A stretch of DNA of 64,000 nucleotides from Okapia johnstoni (Eukaryota > Chordata > Mammalia > Artiodactyla > Giraffidae). The stretch covers positions 20,496,001 through 20,560,000 of the forward strand of contig CM044314.1 in the NCBI GenBank assembly GCA_024291935.2, written 5' to 3'. The translations under genes were made by a program, and so were the position numbers. A model generated the notes under the pieces. It made no database searches and was not told the origin of the DNA. It saw only the letters and a list, made by a program, of their open reading frames with translations. Of this stretch, positions 23,355-34,095 are shown one piece after another. The first letter of the stretch is position 1. Each line of letters begins with the position of its first letter.

Positions 23355-25500
23355 GAGCTCTCTTCAAGAAAATTACAGGTGCCAAGGGAATAGTTCATGC
23401 AAAGCTGGGCACAATAAAGGACAGAAATGGTATGGACCTAACAGAAGCAGAAGATATTAAGAAGAGGTGGCAAGAATACACATAAGACCTGTACAAAAAA
23501 GATCTTCACGACCCAGATAATCACGATGGTGTGATCACCAACCTAGAGCCAGACATCCTGGAATGCAAAGTCAAGTGGGCTTTAGGAAGCATCACTACGA
23601 ACAAAGCTAGTGGAGGTGATGGAATTCCAGTTGAGCTATTTCAAATTCTGAAAGATGATGCTGTGAAAGTGCTGCACTCAATATGTCAGCAAATTTGGAA
23701 AACTCAGCAGTGGCCACAGGACTGGAAAAGGTCAGTTTTCATTCCAATCCCTAAGAAAGGCAATACCAAAGAATGTTCAAACTACCGCACAATTGCACTC
23801 ATCTAACACCCTAGTAAGTAATGCTCAAAATTCTCCACACCAGGCTTCAACAGTACATGAACCATGAACTTCCAGATGTTCAAGCTGGTTTAAGAAAAGG
23901 CAGAGGAAGCAGAGATCAAATTGCCAACATCCGCTGGATCATCGAGAAAGCAAGAGAGTTCCAGAAAAATATCTACTTCTGCTTTATTGACTATGCCAAA
24001 GCCTTTGACTGTGTGGATCACAATACACTGTGGAAAATTCTTAAAGAGATGGGAATACCAGACCACCTGACCTGCCTCTTGAGAAACCTGTATGCAGATC
24101 AGGAAGCAACAGTTAGAACCGGACATGGAACAACAGACTGGTTCCAAAGGGGGAAAGGAGTATGTCAAGGCTGTATACTGTCACCCTGCTTATTTAACTT
24201 CTATGCAGAGTACATCATGAGAAATGCTGGGCTGGATGAAGCACAAGCTGGAATCAAGACTGCCAAGAGAAATACCAATAACCTCAGATATGCAGATGAC
24301 ACTACCCTTATGGCAGAAAGCAAAGAACTAAAGAGCCTCTTGATGAAAGTGAAAGAGGAGAGTGGAAAAGTTGGCTTAAAGCTCAACATTCAGAAAATTA
24401 AGATCATGGCATCTGATCCCATCAGTTCAGTTCAGTTCAGTCGCTCAGTCGTGTCCCACTCTTTGCGACACCATGAATTGCAGCACGCCGGGCCTCTCTG
24501 TCCATTACCAACTCCCAGAGTCTACCCAAACCCATATCCATCAAGTCAGTGATGCCATCCAACCATCTCATCCTCTGTCGTCCCCTTCTCCTCCTGCCCC
24601 CAATCCTTCCCAGCATTAGGGTCTTTTCCAATGAATCAACTCTTCGCATGAGGTGGCCAAAGTATTGGAGTTTCAGCTTCAACATCAGTCCTTCCAATGA
24701 ACACCCAGGATTGATCTCCTTCAGGATGGATTGATTGGATCTCCTTGCAGTCCAAGGGACTCTCAAGAGTCTTCTCCAACACCACAGTTCAAAAGCATCA
24801 ATTCTGCGGCACTCAGCTTCCTTCACCGTCCAACTCTCACATCCATACATGACCACTGGTCCCATCACTTTATGGCAAATAGATGGGGGAAACAGTGGAA
24901 ACTGAGAGACTTTATTTTTGGGGGGGCTCCAAAATCACTGCAGATGGTGACTGCAGCCATGAATTAAAAGACACTCCTTGGAAAAAAAGCTATGACCAAC
25001 CTAGACAGCATATTAAAAAGCAGAGACAGTATTTTATCAACAAAAGTCCGTCTAGTCAAGGCTATGGTTTTTCCAGTGGTCATGTATGGATGTGAGAGTT
25101 GGACTATAAAGAAAGCTTGAGTGCCGAAGAATTGATGCTTTTGAGCTGTGGTGTTGGAGAAGACTCTTGAGAGTCCCTTGGACTGCAACGAGATCCAACC
25201 AGTCATCCTAAAGGAGAGCAGTCCTGGGTGTTCATTGGAAAGACTGATGCTGAGGCTGAAACTCCAATACTCTGGCCACCTGATGCGAAGAGCTGACTCA
25301 TTGGAAAAGACCCTGATGCTGGGAAAGATTGAGGATGGGAGGAAAAGGGGACGACAGAGGATGAGATGGTTGGATGGCATCATCGACTCGATGGACATGG
25401 GTTTGGGTAGACTCAGAGAGTTGGTGATGGACAGGGAGGCCTGGCGTGCTGCGGTTCATGGGGTCGCAAAGAGTCGGGTACGACTGAGCGACTGAACTGA
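23355..25500 (+). mobile_element. BovB LINE, host copy split by inverted BovB
   Basis: The longest BovB here. The 5' block (from 'ctcttcaagaaaattacagg') covers the segment before RT and most of the RT domain: ITTNKASGGDGIPVELFQ, RTIALI, then DIANIRW-like and FIDYAKAFDCVDHNTLWKIL, CILSPCLFNFYAEY and LRYADDTTLMAES. It is cut at 24416, interrupted by a reverse BovB (24425-24859), resumes at 24868 and ends in the 'cgactgagcgactgaactga' tail near 25500. A stop near 23804-23806, several frameshifts and the insertion make it inactive. It lies inside TMEFF1 intron 1, antisense to the gene. Its 5' truncation point is approximate. Confidence 0.9.
24425..24859 (-). mobile_element. BovB 3' fragment nested in reverse within BovB
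   Basis: Starting from the reversed tail ('gttcagttcagttcagtcgc') it runs on the minus strand through the [20 protein letters not shown] carboxy-terminal region. It is flanked by 'tcccatca' at 24417-24424 and 24860-24867, which is the expected host BovB text duplicated. It is therefore a genuine later insertion, not an inversion of the host element. Confidence 0.92.
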
Positions 25501-25504
25501 ACTG

Positions 25505-25684
25505 ATGCTGGGAAAGGAGGAGAAGGGGACAACAGAGGATGAGACAGTTGGATGGCATCACCGACTCAATGGACCTGAGTTTGGTTAAACTCCGGGAGTT
25601 GGTGATGGATAGGGAGGCCTGGCGTGCTGCAGTTCATGGGGTTGCAAAGAGTCAGACACGACTGAGCGGCTGAACTGAACTGAC
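25505..25684 (+). mobile_element. second BovB 3' end in tandem
   Basis: Immediately after the tail of the previous copy, 'gatgctgggaaaggaggaga' restarts inside the BovB carboxy-terminal region and runs to a second tail 'actgagcggctgaactgaac'. It repeats roughly the last 180 bp of the element, with its own substitutions. Confidence 0.85.
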
Positions 25685-25866
25685 CCAAAAATAAATTTTT
25701 ATTATAATTGGAGGCTTCAATGTTTAATTTACAATAGATGACAACACAAAGTACTAAAAGAATAAAACTAATATAAAGCATAAATTAAACCATTTCCTTT
25801 GGTAGGGTTCATCCTGGTAGAGTCAGGTTCAGAAAAGACAGATTTAGATAGATATATAAAATATCA

Positions 25867-26080
25867 GGCTTCCCTTGTGGCTCAGACAGTAGAGAATCCG
25901 TTTGCAATGAGGGAGACCTAGGTTCGATCCCTGGGTTGAGAAGATCCCCTGGAGGAGGGCATGACAACCCACTTTAGTATTCTTGTCTGGAGAACCCCCG
26001 GACAGAGGAGCCAGGTGGGCTACGGTCCATGGGGTTGCAAAGAGTCGGACATGACTGAGCGACTAAGCACAGCACACACA
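25867..26080 (+). mobile_element. Bov-tA SINE
   Basis: 'ggcttcccttgtggctcaga' head, 'ggttcgatccctgggttgag' B box, and 'gcaaagagtcggacatgact' tail, followed by a CA/GATA-like simple region to about 26150. Confidence 0.9.
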
Positions 26081-26383
26081 GCACAGATAAAATATAGATA
26101 CAGATGTAAGCAGATAGAAATATACAGATATAGACAGATTTATATACAGAAATAGACTATGATACAGCAAGTGTGGTGAAACCTTAATTGGAAAATCTGG
26201 GTATACTACTACAATTTATTTCTAAGTTTGAAATTAAGAAAATGTTTTAAACTTTAAGTAAAATTAATAGCTACATAATAGGGGACTAAGAAGTTAAGGA
26301 AATAACACTTTCTTTTCTGAGGTATAAGTATCTTTCACAAAACGTGTTCTCATACTAGAATGCAGAGACACACCTAATTTCTA

Positions 26384-26525
26384 GTTTGTTTGGTTGGTTG
26401 GTTTTTTTGGCCTCGCTGTGCAGCTTGCGAGACCTTGCTCTCAGACCTTGCTCTCAGGGACTGACACCATGCTCTCAACACTGAAAGCAGGGACTCCTAA
26501 CCAGAGGACCACCAGGGAATTCCCC
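26384..26525 (-). mobile_element. CHR-like tRNA SINE (reverse)
   Basis: A T/G-rich start 'ttggttggttggtttttttg', then 'cctcgctgtgcagcttgcga' and 'aaccagaggaccaccaggga'. A short internal duplication 'gaccttgctctca' is present. Confidence 0.75.
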
Positions 26526-27275
26526 ACCCAGTTCTTATATGAAAACCCAGAATTATATAACACATTCTTAGGCCATAATGCAAAACCACAAAACAATCTA
26601 TCAGTAACATCTGAATTCCTAAGTTATACAACAAAGATGAGAGGAACTTTATCATAAATGCCTGTGGTCTTAAGGAAATAGAAACAAAGTTCTGTTTCTT
26701 CCTCAAGAATTTAGAAAGAGAAAAAAAGGGAAAGCTAAAAAAGAGGAAATACTAAAACTAAGATATAAAATTGATAAAGGAAAACTAAATATGATAAAAA
26801 TATCATTAGAGAACATTTCAAGGAAATTGGTATACAGTCATCAGAGATAGCAGGGTAGTTTTCAAATAGGAAGAGGTAAGAGGCGGATTCAAGGAAAGAT
26901 TTGAGAAGTGAAAGGACAGAATAAAGCAGAAGTTACAAGGAGTATGGGCAGGAAAGGTGCTCAGATGGGAAGGGCGGGAAACTGCAGAAAAAAGGATTTA
27001 CATTCAACTTGGTTGTTGTGAGCAACAGCAATGAAGGAAGGATTACACACCAATTTGACCCTCCTCCAAACAGGTTCTCCACCCCATATCAAGAGCATCA
27101 CAATTCATCCTGCCTCCTATAGGAGGTGATCCAGAAGCTAAGGGAGAAAAAGGTCAGTGAAAGGATGGCTGGGTAGGGCCTAACAAGCTGAAAAGTTGAT
27201 GCCCCACTAGACAACTCTGGAGAATTTTTGCCACATGGAAAGAGCCTAATGTTATCAATACCTCCAAGTTCAAAA

Positions 27276-27592
27276 GGTGAAAGTGAAAGTCACTCAGTTG
27301 TGTCGGGACTCTTTGTAACCCCATGGACTATACAGTCCATGGAATTCTCCAGGCCAGAACACTGGAGTGGGTAGCCTTTCCCCTCTCCAGGGGATCTTCC
27401 CAACCCAGGGATTGAACCGAGGTCTCCTGCATTGCACACAGATTCTTTACCAGTTGAGCCACAAGGGAAGCCCAAAAATCCTGCAGTGGGTAGCCTATCC
27501 CTTCTCCAGCGGAGCTTCCCGACCCAGGAATCGTACCAGGATCTCCTGCATTCCAGGTTGATTCTTTACAAACTGAGCCACGATGGAAGCCC
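27276..27592 (-). mobile_element. Bov-tA SINE dimer (reverse)
   Basis: Reverse Bov-tA tail at 'gtgaaagtcactcagttgtg', one head ending 'gagccacaagggaagccc' near 27473, then a second partial unit ending 'gagccacgatggaagccc'. The tail carries the palindrome-like 'ccatggactatacagtccat' also seen in the copy at 40656-40850. Confidence 0.88.
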
Positions 27593-28205
27593 TGATAAGT
27601 TTAGAAAAGGCAGACCAAAATCCAGATTTTTAAGTGACACCTCAAGATTTTCAATGGTTAACAACCAATTCAATTTCTAAAAATAAAGTGCAGCCAAACA
27701 AATCCTCTGAGTTCTCCCCATTTCCACTGTCATCTTTCACCATGTCCCCAGTCTCTTCTCTCCCTTTCAATTCCCCACTTTGTTTTCTAAAACCACAATG
27801 TCACTCAAATCCTTTAAAAGCTTTCCTTTCTCTTCAGAGCAAGTGTCAAACCTTCAGTTCAGCCTTCAAGGCCTTCCTCTAACACAGTGGCAACTGTGTT
27901 AGATTCATCTCCTGCCTTCATCCCCACAGCCCAGTATCCCCATATAGTCCCCTTGCTTCCCCATCTTTGTAGCTGGATCCCAGTGCCATTCCAATGGCCT
28001 AGAGAACACTCTTTGCAACTCTCCTCAGTTTCTATGTTCATTCAGTCATTAACTCCACAAATAAATATAGGATGGGCACCTAATTTTGTGTCAGACATAG
28101 TTCTAGGCACAGATGATACAGCAGTGAACAAAAAAAAAAGACAAAAATCCCTTTCCTCATGGATCTACACAGAGTCGTCAGAACAACACGTGTAATAGGT
28201 CACAG

Positions 28206-28423
28206 GCTTCCCTCCTGGCTCAGACAGTAAAGAATCTGCCTGCAATGCAGGAGACCTGGGTTCTATCCCTAGGTTGGGAAGATTCCCTAGAGAAGGGAAT
28301 GGCTACCCATTCCAGTATCCTTGCCTGGAGAATTCCATGAAGAGAGGAGCCTGGTGGGCTACAATCCACGGGGTCGCACAAAGAGTGGAACACAACTGAG
28401 CAACTAACACAACTTTTCATATT
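28206..28423 (+). mobile_element. Bov-tA SINE with 9-bp TSD
   Basis: A full-length unit from 'gcttccctcctggctcagac' to 'aacacaactgagcaactaac'. 'aggtcacag' occurs at 28197-28205 and 28424-28432 as the target-site duplication. Confidence 0.9.
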
Positions 28424-29479
28424 AGGTCACAGAGAAAAAGGTGCTTTGGAGACAGAAAAAAAAAAAAAAAAAACCCACAAAGGGTTCGGGTATGAGAAGG
28501 GAAGAAGGGGTGGGAGGTAGAAAAGGTTGCAGTTTTAAGGCATCATTTTGAAAGTGAAGTTGAAGATGAGAAGGAGCTAGGGGATAAATAACTGGGACAA
28601 GAAGGTTCCAAGCAAAAGGAACATCAACACCAAAGGCCTCAGGCAAAAGTGTGGCTGGTGTCTCGGGCTGACGTTCTACTCTGCCCGTAAAGCCCAGTTC
28701 GAGTGCCACTTATTCAGGGAAATAGCAATTATTTTTTGATTCCCAGATATAGGAATTATTCATTCCCTTAATACTGTATCAGTATCTTCCTTAGGGCACA
28801 CCTCGTATAGTGGAAACCTTCACTGATCAATTAATCATGAAAATCAGGTAGAGCAAGGAATCATTTTTTAAATGACATACACATATTACAACCATTTTAA
28901 ACTTCAAACGTATAAATAGACATTCATTTCCCCATATATTATAGCATCAAGACCTTTTCTTTGAGTATGGGTCTGCCAAATGCAGCTCCCCACTTCCTTG
29001 GATAAACCACAATCATAATCCATTATCTACAATGTCCATTGTCCTCCCTTTCACAGTAGAACAAGACTTAAAAAATACCTGCAAAGTTTTCTAGGAGTAG
29101 AATCCTCCCAGATTTTTAAGGTTTCCCCAATCTGTTTTGGTTGAACTGACCACAACTTAATTCACTGAAAGGCAATTCTTTCAGCTTCATGCCTTTATCA
29201 AGTCTTTCCAAAGCAATTCATAAAAACAGCTGCTTTTTGCATTCACATTTCATCTATCTGAGTAATATTAATATTTATTTGTCTGTTTTGCTCACTGCTG
29301 TATCATCTGTGTCTATTAATTAATATTTATTATATTATTGGTATAAATAAACTAGAGAACAAACACAACTGATTCTTGGTAAGCAGAGAAATCTAACGAT
29401 ACCCAGGCAAACCAGAGCAAACCTACCACTGGAGCATCTGTATGCTGTAGGATTCGGACACTATGGTTCACTAAGGGAA

Positions 29480-30280
29480 TGTTTAATACAGAAGGTTAAA
29501 ATCAAGGCCAGCAAAGGATCTGAAGAGACACTCCTCCAAACAAAATCTATAGATGGCTGTTAAGCACATAAAAATGCGCTCGACGTCATTAGGGAAACAC
29601 AAATCAAAACCTCAGTGATCCATGACTTCAACTAGGACTCCAACTAGAACCACTATAATCAAAAAGATAGTAACAAGTGTTGGAGAGGATGTGGAGAAAA
29701 TTGGAACCCTTGTACATTGCTGACGAAAATCTAAAATGGTTGCAGCTACTTTGGGAAATAGTTTGCCAGTTTCTCAAAACGTTAAACGAGAATTGAAAAC
29801 AAAGGTCCACGAAAAACACCTGTACATGTATGTTCATAGCAGCATTATTCATAACAGCCAAACTGTGGAAACAGCCCACTGTTCATTAGCTGATGGAAAA
29901 GCAAAAAGGTGCCACATATATCCATACTACGGAGTATTACTCAGCCATAAAAAGGAATAAAGTTCTGATACATGCTACAACATGGATGACTCCTGAAAAA
30001 ATCATGCTAAGTGAAAGAAGTCAATCACAAAAGGCCACATACTGTATGATTCCCTTTATATGCAATGTTCAAAGTAGGCAGATCCATAACGTCAGAAAGA
30101 AGATTAGTAGTTACTAAGGGCTGGGGGTGGGGGGACAGTGAAGAGAAATACGGAATCACTGTTAATAAGTACAGGATTTGAGGGGAGTGAAATGTTCTGG
30201 AATTAGATAGTGGTGATGGCTGTATGACTGTGTAACTATACTAAAAATCACTTTAACTGTACACCTTTAAAAAACTCCAT
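29480..30280 (+). mobile_element. old L1 ORF2 end plus 3' UTR
   Basis: The carboxy-terminal ORF2 region and 3' UTR of an ancient L1: 'caagtgttggagaggatgtg', 'ggaacccttgtacattgctg', 'tatgttcatagcagcattat', 'tactcagccataaaaaggaa' and 'ttaactgtacacctttaaaa'. It carries many stops and frameshifts. Confidence 0.8.
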
Positions 30281-30841
30281 TGCTGTCAGTGTTCAATAAA
30301 TGCTTATTATTGAAGGAGTGGGGGAAAGGGGGAGAAAGCCCAGATGTACTAAACATAAATTTCCTGCATATATTTGTAAGAGGTTAACCAACCACTCCTG
30401 TTGGAATATAAGGCCTTTGAAGGCAGGCATGACCTCTAATATATTTCTCTTAATATCTAGTATATTAGATCATACTAAGCAGGTACTCAATCAAGGTTCA
30501 CTAAATAAGTGAATAAACACTCACACATTACATACCAGGGATTTATAAGTGTCCTGATCAAAATATTATACCAATTACAAAAAATTTACTTTTTATTCCC
30601 CAAAATCCTGAATTGCCACTAACAAGGCACTTAGTTCCTATTTGTTTATTTTTGCTTTTATTTCCATTACTCTAGGAGATGGAGCCAAAAAAATACTGCT
30701 GCAGTTTATGTCAAAAAGTGTTCTGCCTATGTTTTCCTCTGTATCAAAGTATCTGCTCTTATATTTAGGTCTTTAATCCATTTCTATTTCTGTATATGGT
30801 TATTAGAGAATGTTCTAATTTCATTCTTTTATTTTTTTGCA

Positions 30842-30948
30842 GCGCTGTGCAGCTTGCAGGATCTTAGTTCCCTGACTAGGGATCAAACCCAGAACCTGGC
30901 AGTTAAAGTGCCAAGTCCTAACCACTGGACAAACCAGGAATTCCCTCT
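30842..30948 (-). mobile_element. CHR-like tRNA SINE (reverse)
   Basis: 'gctgtgcagcttgcaggatc', 'ttagttccctgactaggga' and 'aaccactggacaaaccagga'. It is inserted in the surrounding L1: 'tctaatttcattcttttatt' before it and 'tctaatttcattcttttaca' after it give a roughly 18-bp target duplication. Confidence 0.85.
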
Positions 30949-31261
30949 AATTTCATTCTTTTACATGTAGCTGTCCAGTTTTCCCAGCACCACTTACTGA
31001 AGACGACTATCTTGTCTCCACTGTATATTCTCGCCTCCTTTGTCATAGATTATCTGACCATAAGTGTGTGGGTTTATTTCTGAGCTTTCTGTTCCATGGA
31101 TCTGTATGTCTGTTTTTGTGCCAGTACCATATAGTTTTGATTACTGTAGCTTTGTAGTACAGTCTGAAGTCAGGGAGCTGGTTTTCTCCACCTCCGTTGC
31201 TTCTCAACGTTGTTTTGGCTATTGGGGTTTTTTTATGTTTCCATACAGATTTTTTTAAACA

Positions 31262-31544
31262 TCTCTTTATTTAAGTATTTATTTATTTATTTACTTCTGG
31301 CTGTGCTGGGTTGTTCCTTGTAACACCCAGGCTCTTCACTGCTGTGCTCAGGCTTTCTTTAGTTGGGGCGAGCACAAGCTACTCACTACCATGGCTTCTC
31401 CTGTTGTGGAGCACAGGGTCTAAGGTGCAAGGGGCTCAGTTGCCCCGAGGCATATGGGATTTCAGTTCCCAGACCAGGGATCAAACATGTGTCCTATGCA
31501 CTGGCAGGCAGATTCCCAACCACTGGACCATAAGGGAAGTCCTT
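31262..31544 (-). mobile_element. CHR-2-like tRNA SINE (reverse)
   Basis: The longer CHR form: 'ggctgtgctgggttgttcct', 'ttctcctgttgtggagcaca', 'gcccc...ggatcaaacatgtgtcc' and 'aaccactggaccataaggga'. It divides the L1 at 30630-31880. Confidence 0.8.
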
Positions 31545-32275
31545 CCATATGGATTTTTTAAATTTTTGTTCCATTTCTGTGAAAAACACCATTGGTAATT
31601 TTCCAGCAGATTGCCTTGGGTAGTATGGTCATTTTAACAATATTGATTCTTCCAATCCAAGAACACCGTCTATCTTTCCCTCTGTTTGTGCCATCTTCAA
31701 TTTCTTTCATTAGCATCTTAAGAGTTTTTGGAATACAAGTCTTTTGTCTTCTTAGGTAGATTTATTCCTAGGCATTTTTATTCTTTTTGATGTGATGGTA
31801 AATGGGATAGTTTCCTTAATTTCTCAACGAGAAACTTCTTTTAATATGAAGTTTATATCATCCATTTATATCATTCTTAACCACACCACAATCCAGAGGA
31901 TCCACTTCTAATTTCTGTGACATTTTAAGAACCTACTTCAAATTCTCCACCTTATATCTCTCACCAATGTAGCTTGTTGGTCTCTTCAAACGTTTTTCTT
32001 TCTCTTTAACCCCATTCCCTAAAACAGCAATGTCTCACATGTTTAGCCCATTTGTTCTTCTCTAACACCCTAGAGCCAAAAAAGACTGTTATCATTATCG
32101 TCACATTACAAATGAAAAAAAAAAAAAAAAAACAGCAGCATGGCTAAGTTCACCTGGTCTCCTGGGCTCAAGGTTAATTTTTCTTCACATAAATCATGTA
32201 CTTCCAAACATTTTTCTCTTTGGATGAACATGAAACCTCTCTGGTAAGGTAGATTTTTTTAAATAATAAGAACAG

Positions 32276-32615
32276 GGCTTCCCTGGTGGCTCAGTGGTAA
32301 AGAATCTGCCTGCTAACACAGGAAACACAGGTTCAACCCCTGATCTGGGAAGATCCCACACGCTGTGGAGCAAGTAAGCCCGTGTGCCACAGCTACTGAA
32401 TCTGTGCTAGAGCCAGGGAGCTGCAACTCCTGAACCCACATGCTGCAACTACTGAAGCCTGCACACCTGAGAGCCCGTGCTCTGCAACAAGAGAAGTCAC
32501 CACAGTAAGAAGACCATGCACCACAACTAGAGAGTAGCCACAGCTCACCGTAACTACAGAAAAGCCTGCACAGCAACCAAGACCCAGTGTGGCCAAAAAT
32601 AAAAATTAAATTATT
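32276..32615 (+). mobile_element. CHR-2-like tRNA SINE
   Basis: 'gcttccctggtggctcagtg' head, then 'gatcccacacgctgtggagc', 'gagagcccgtgctctgcaac' and 'cagtaagaagaccatgcacc', ending in 'ggccaaaaataaaaattaaa'. It is close to full length and longer than the CHR-1-like copies nearby. Confidence 0.82.
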
Positions 32616-33389
32616 AAAAAATAGCAAGCACAAACAACAAGATAACAATCAATAAGTACAAAGTCTAGAACGAATAGAAAACTTAGACAAGAGAACAACT
32701 TTTTTTTTAAAAAAAAAGGGCTTGTTTTGAACAAGAAGAGATAAACAAAGGGCTCATTGCTTAGTAAAGATGTTGTAACATCAAGAGGCGACAGGGACAT
32801 GCAGACCCTTTCAGTTTCTTCTTGGCTTTAGCAATCTTCACCAAAGAACATGACCTTCAAAAACTGGGAAGGCAGACCCTGATAAAATGGAGCTAACATC
32901 TAAGGGAAGCAGCATGGAAAGCGGACAGTAATGGGATAGAGAGCTAGTTCAAAGGAATCTGCTTCCGATCCAAACAAATTACATTCCGTAATGCCGAAAA
33001 AAAAAAGATCTGACTACTGATTATCTAAGCTATCTTGACAAGATGCCAGAAGACCAAAAAGGAAAGAACGCATTCTCAATTTTCACAAAAGAAGCAACAA
33101 ACCCAGAAAAAAACATCCGTAGGTAAAGCTGCCACATATCCACTGAAAATCTCTAGAATGGGTAAGTTTTTTAACACAACGAAAAGAAAAAGCCACCACG
33201 GGCTCTCGATTAAGGCAGACTATAGGACATCTGCTTTTTGATATGACTACTAAAAATGGAAAAGGGATGATACAGATATATATACACTGATTCTAACAAG
33301 ACAATCTGACAGAATCTTTTAATGATAGACTGGTGAACAAACTAGGAAAATGTTGAACTGCAGAAGCTCAAAAATCTGTTATATACAAC

Positions 33390-33665
33390 TGCTGCTGCTG
33401 CTGCTAAGTCGCCTCAGTCGTGTCCGACTCTGTGCGACCCCACAGACGGCAGCCCACCAGGCTCCACCATCCCTGGGATTCTCCAGGCAAGAATATTGGA
33501 GTGGGTTGCCATTTCCTTCTCCAATGCATGAAAGGGAAAAGTGAAAGTGAAGTTGCTCAGTCGTGTCCGACTCTTAATGACCCCATGGACTGTAGCCTAC
33601 CAGGCCCCTCTGTCCATGGGATTTTCCAGGAAAGAGTACTGGAGCGGGGTGCCATTGCCTTCTCC
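33390..33665 (-). mobile_element. BovA2 SINE (reverse) with TSD
   Basis: It starts with the (CTG)n end 'tgctgctgctgctgctaagt' and contains two BovB-derived monomers ('tcgtgtccgactctgtgcga' and 'tcgtgtccgactcttaatga') joined by 'aaagggaaaagtgaaagtga'. It ends 'gccattgccttctcc'. 'tatatacaa' at 33380-33388 and 33679-33687 brackets it together with a (TA)n tract at 33666-33684. Confidence 0.9.
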
Positions 33666-34095
33666 ATATATATATATATATATACAATTAGGAAGATACA
33701 TAGTTGGTTGAACATCTGGCTGATTAACGTATCAACATCAACCAATTTGGAAAGATGTCTACAGTAAAATATCACAGAGTTCCATACTTTTCCATGATCT
33801 AAACAATTCTATTAATTTAATGAAGCCACAGACCTTCTCCTCACATTTACAAGGGCCACAGCGCTGTGAGTGAGCCAACTCACATAGCCTAACAGAATCC
33901 GTTTTCAGAAAGGTCAGAATAGGTTGAAACAATGGACCAAAACCAAAAATGAAAATTAACAGGTAGCCAGGCCAATATTTAGATTTTAAAACTCAAACAT
34001 GTAAAGGAGTAAACCAGTTTATGTGGGAAATGCCTGGGTAGTAAAAGCTACTAAAAAAAAAAAATCAATGCACAATCTCAAGCTGCATTAATAGA

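Larger units (their letters stand above)
30630..31880 (-). mobile_element. L1 ORF2 fragment (reverse) split by a SINE
   Basis: On the minus strand this is the internal ORF2 region. The plus strand shows 'tttctgagctttctgttcca', 'tctgtttttgtgccagtacc', 'agttttgattactgtagctt' and, beyond the SINE at 31262-31544, 'gatgtgatggtaaatgggat'. The frame is broken throughout. A second SINE sits at 30842-30948. Confidence 0.75.

Noticed and set aside
23531..24552. Reverse-transcriptase open frames as possible host genes
   Set aside because: They are pieces of BovB with stops, frameshifts and nested insertions, so they were recorded as mobile elements only.
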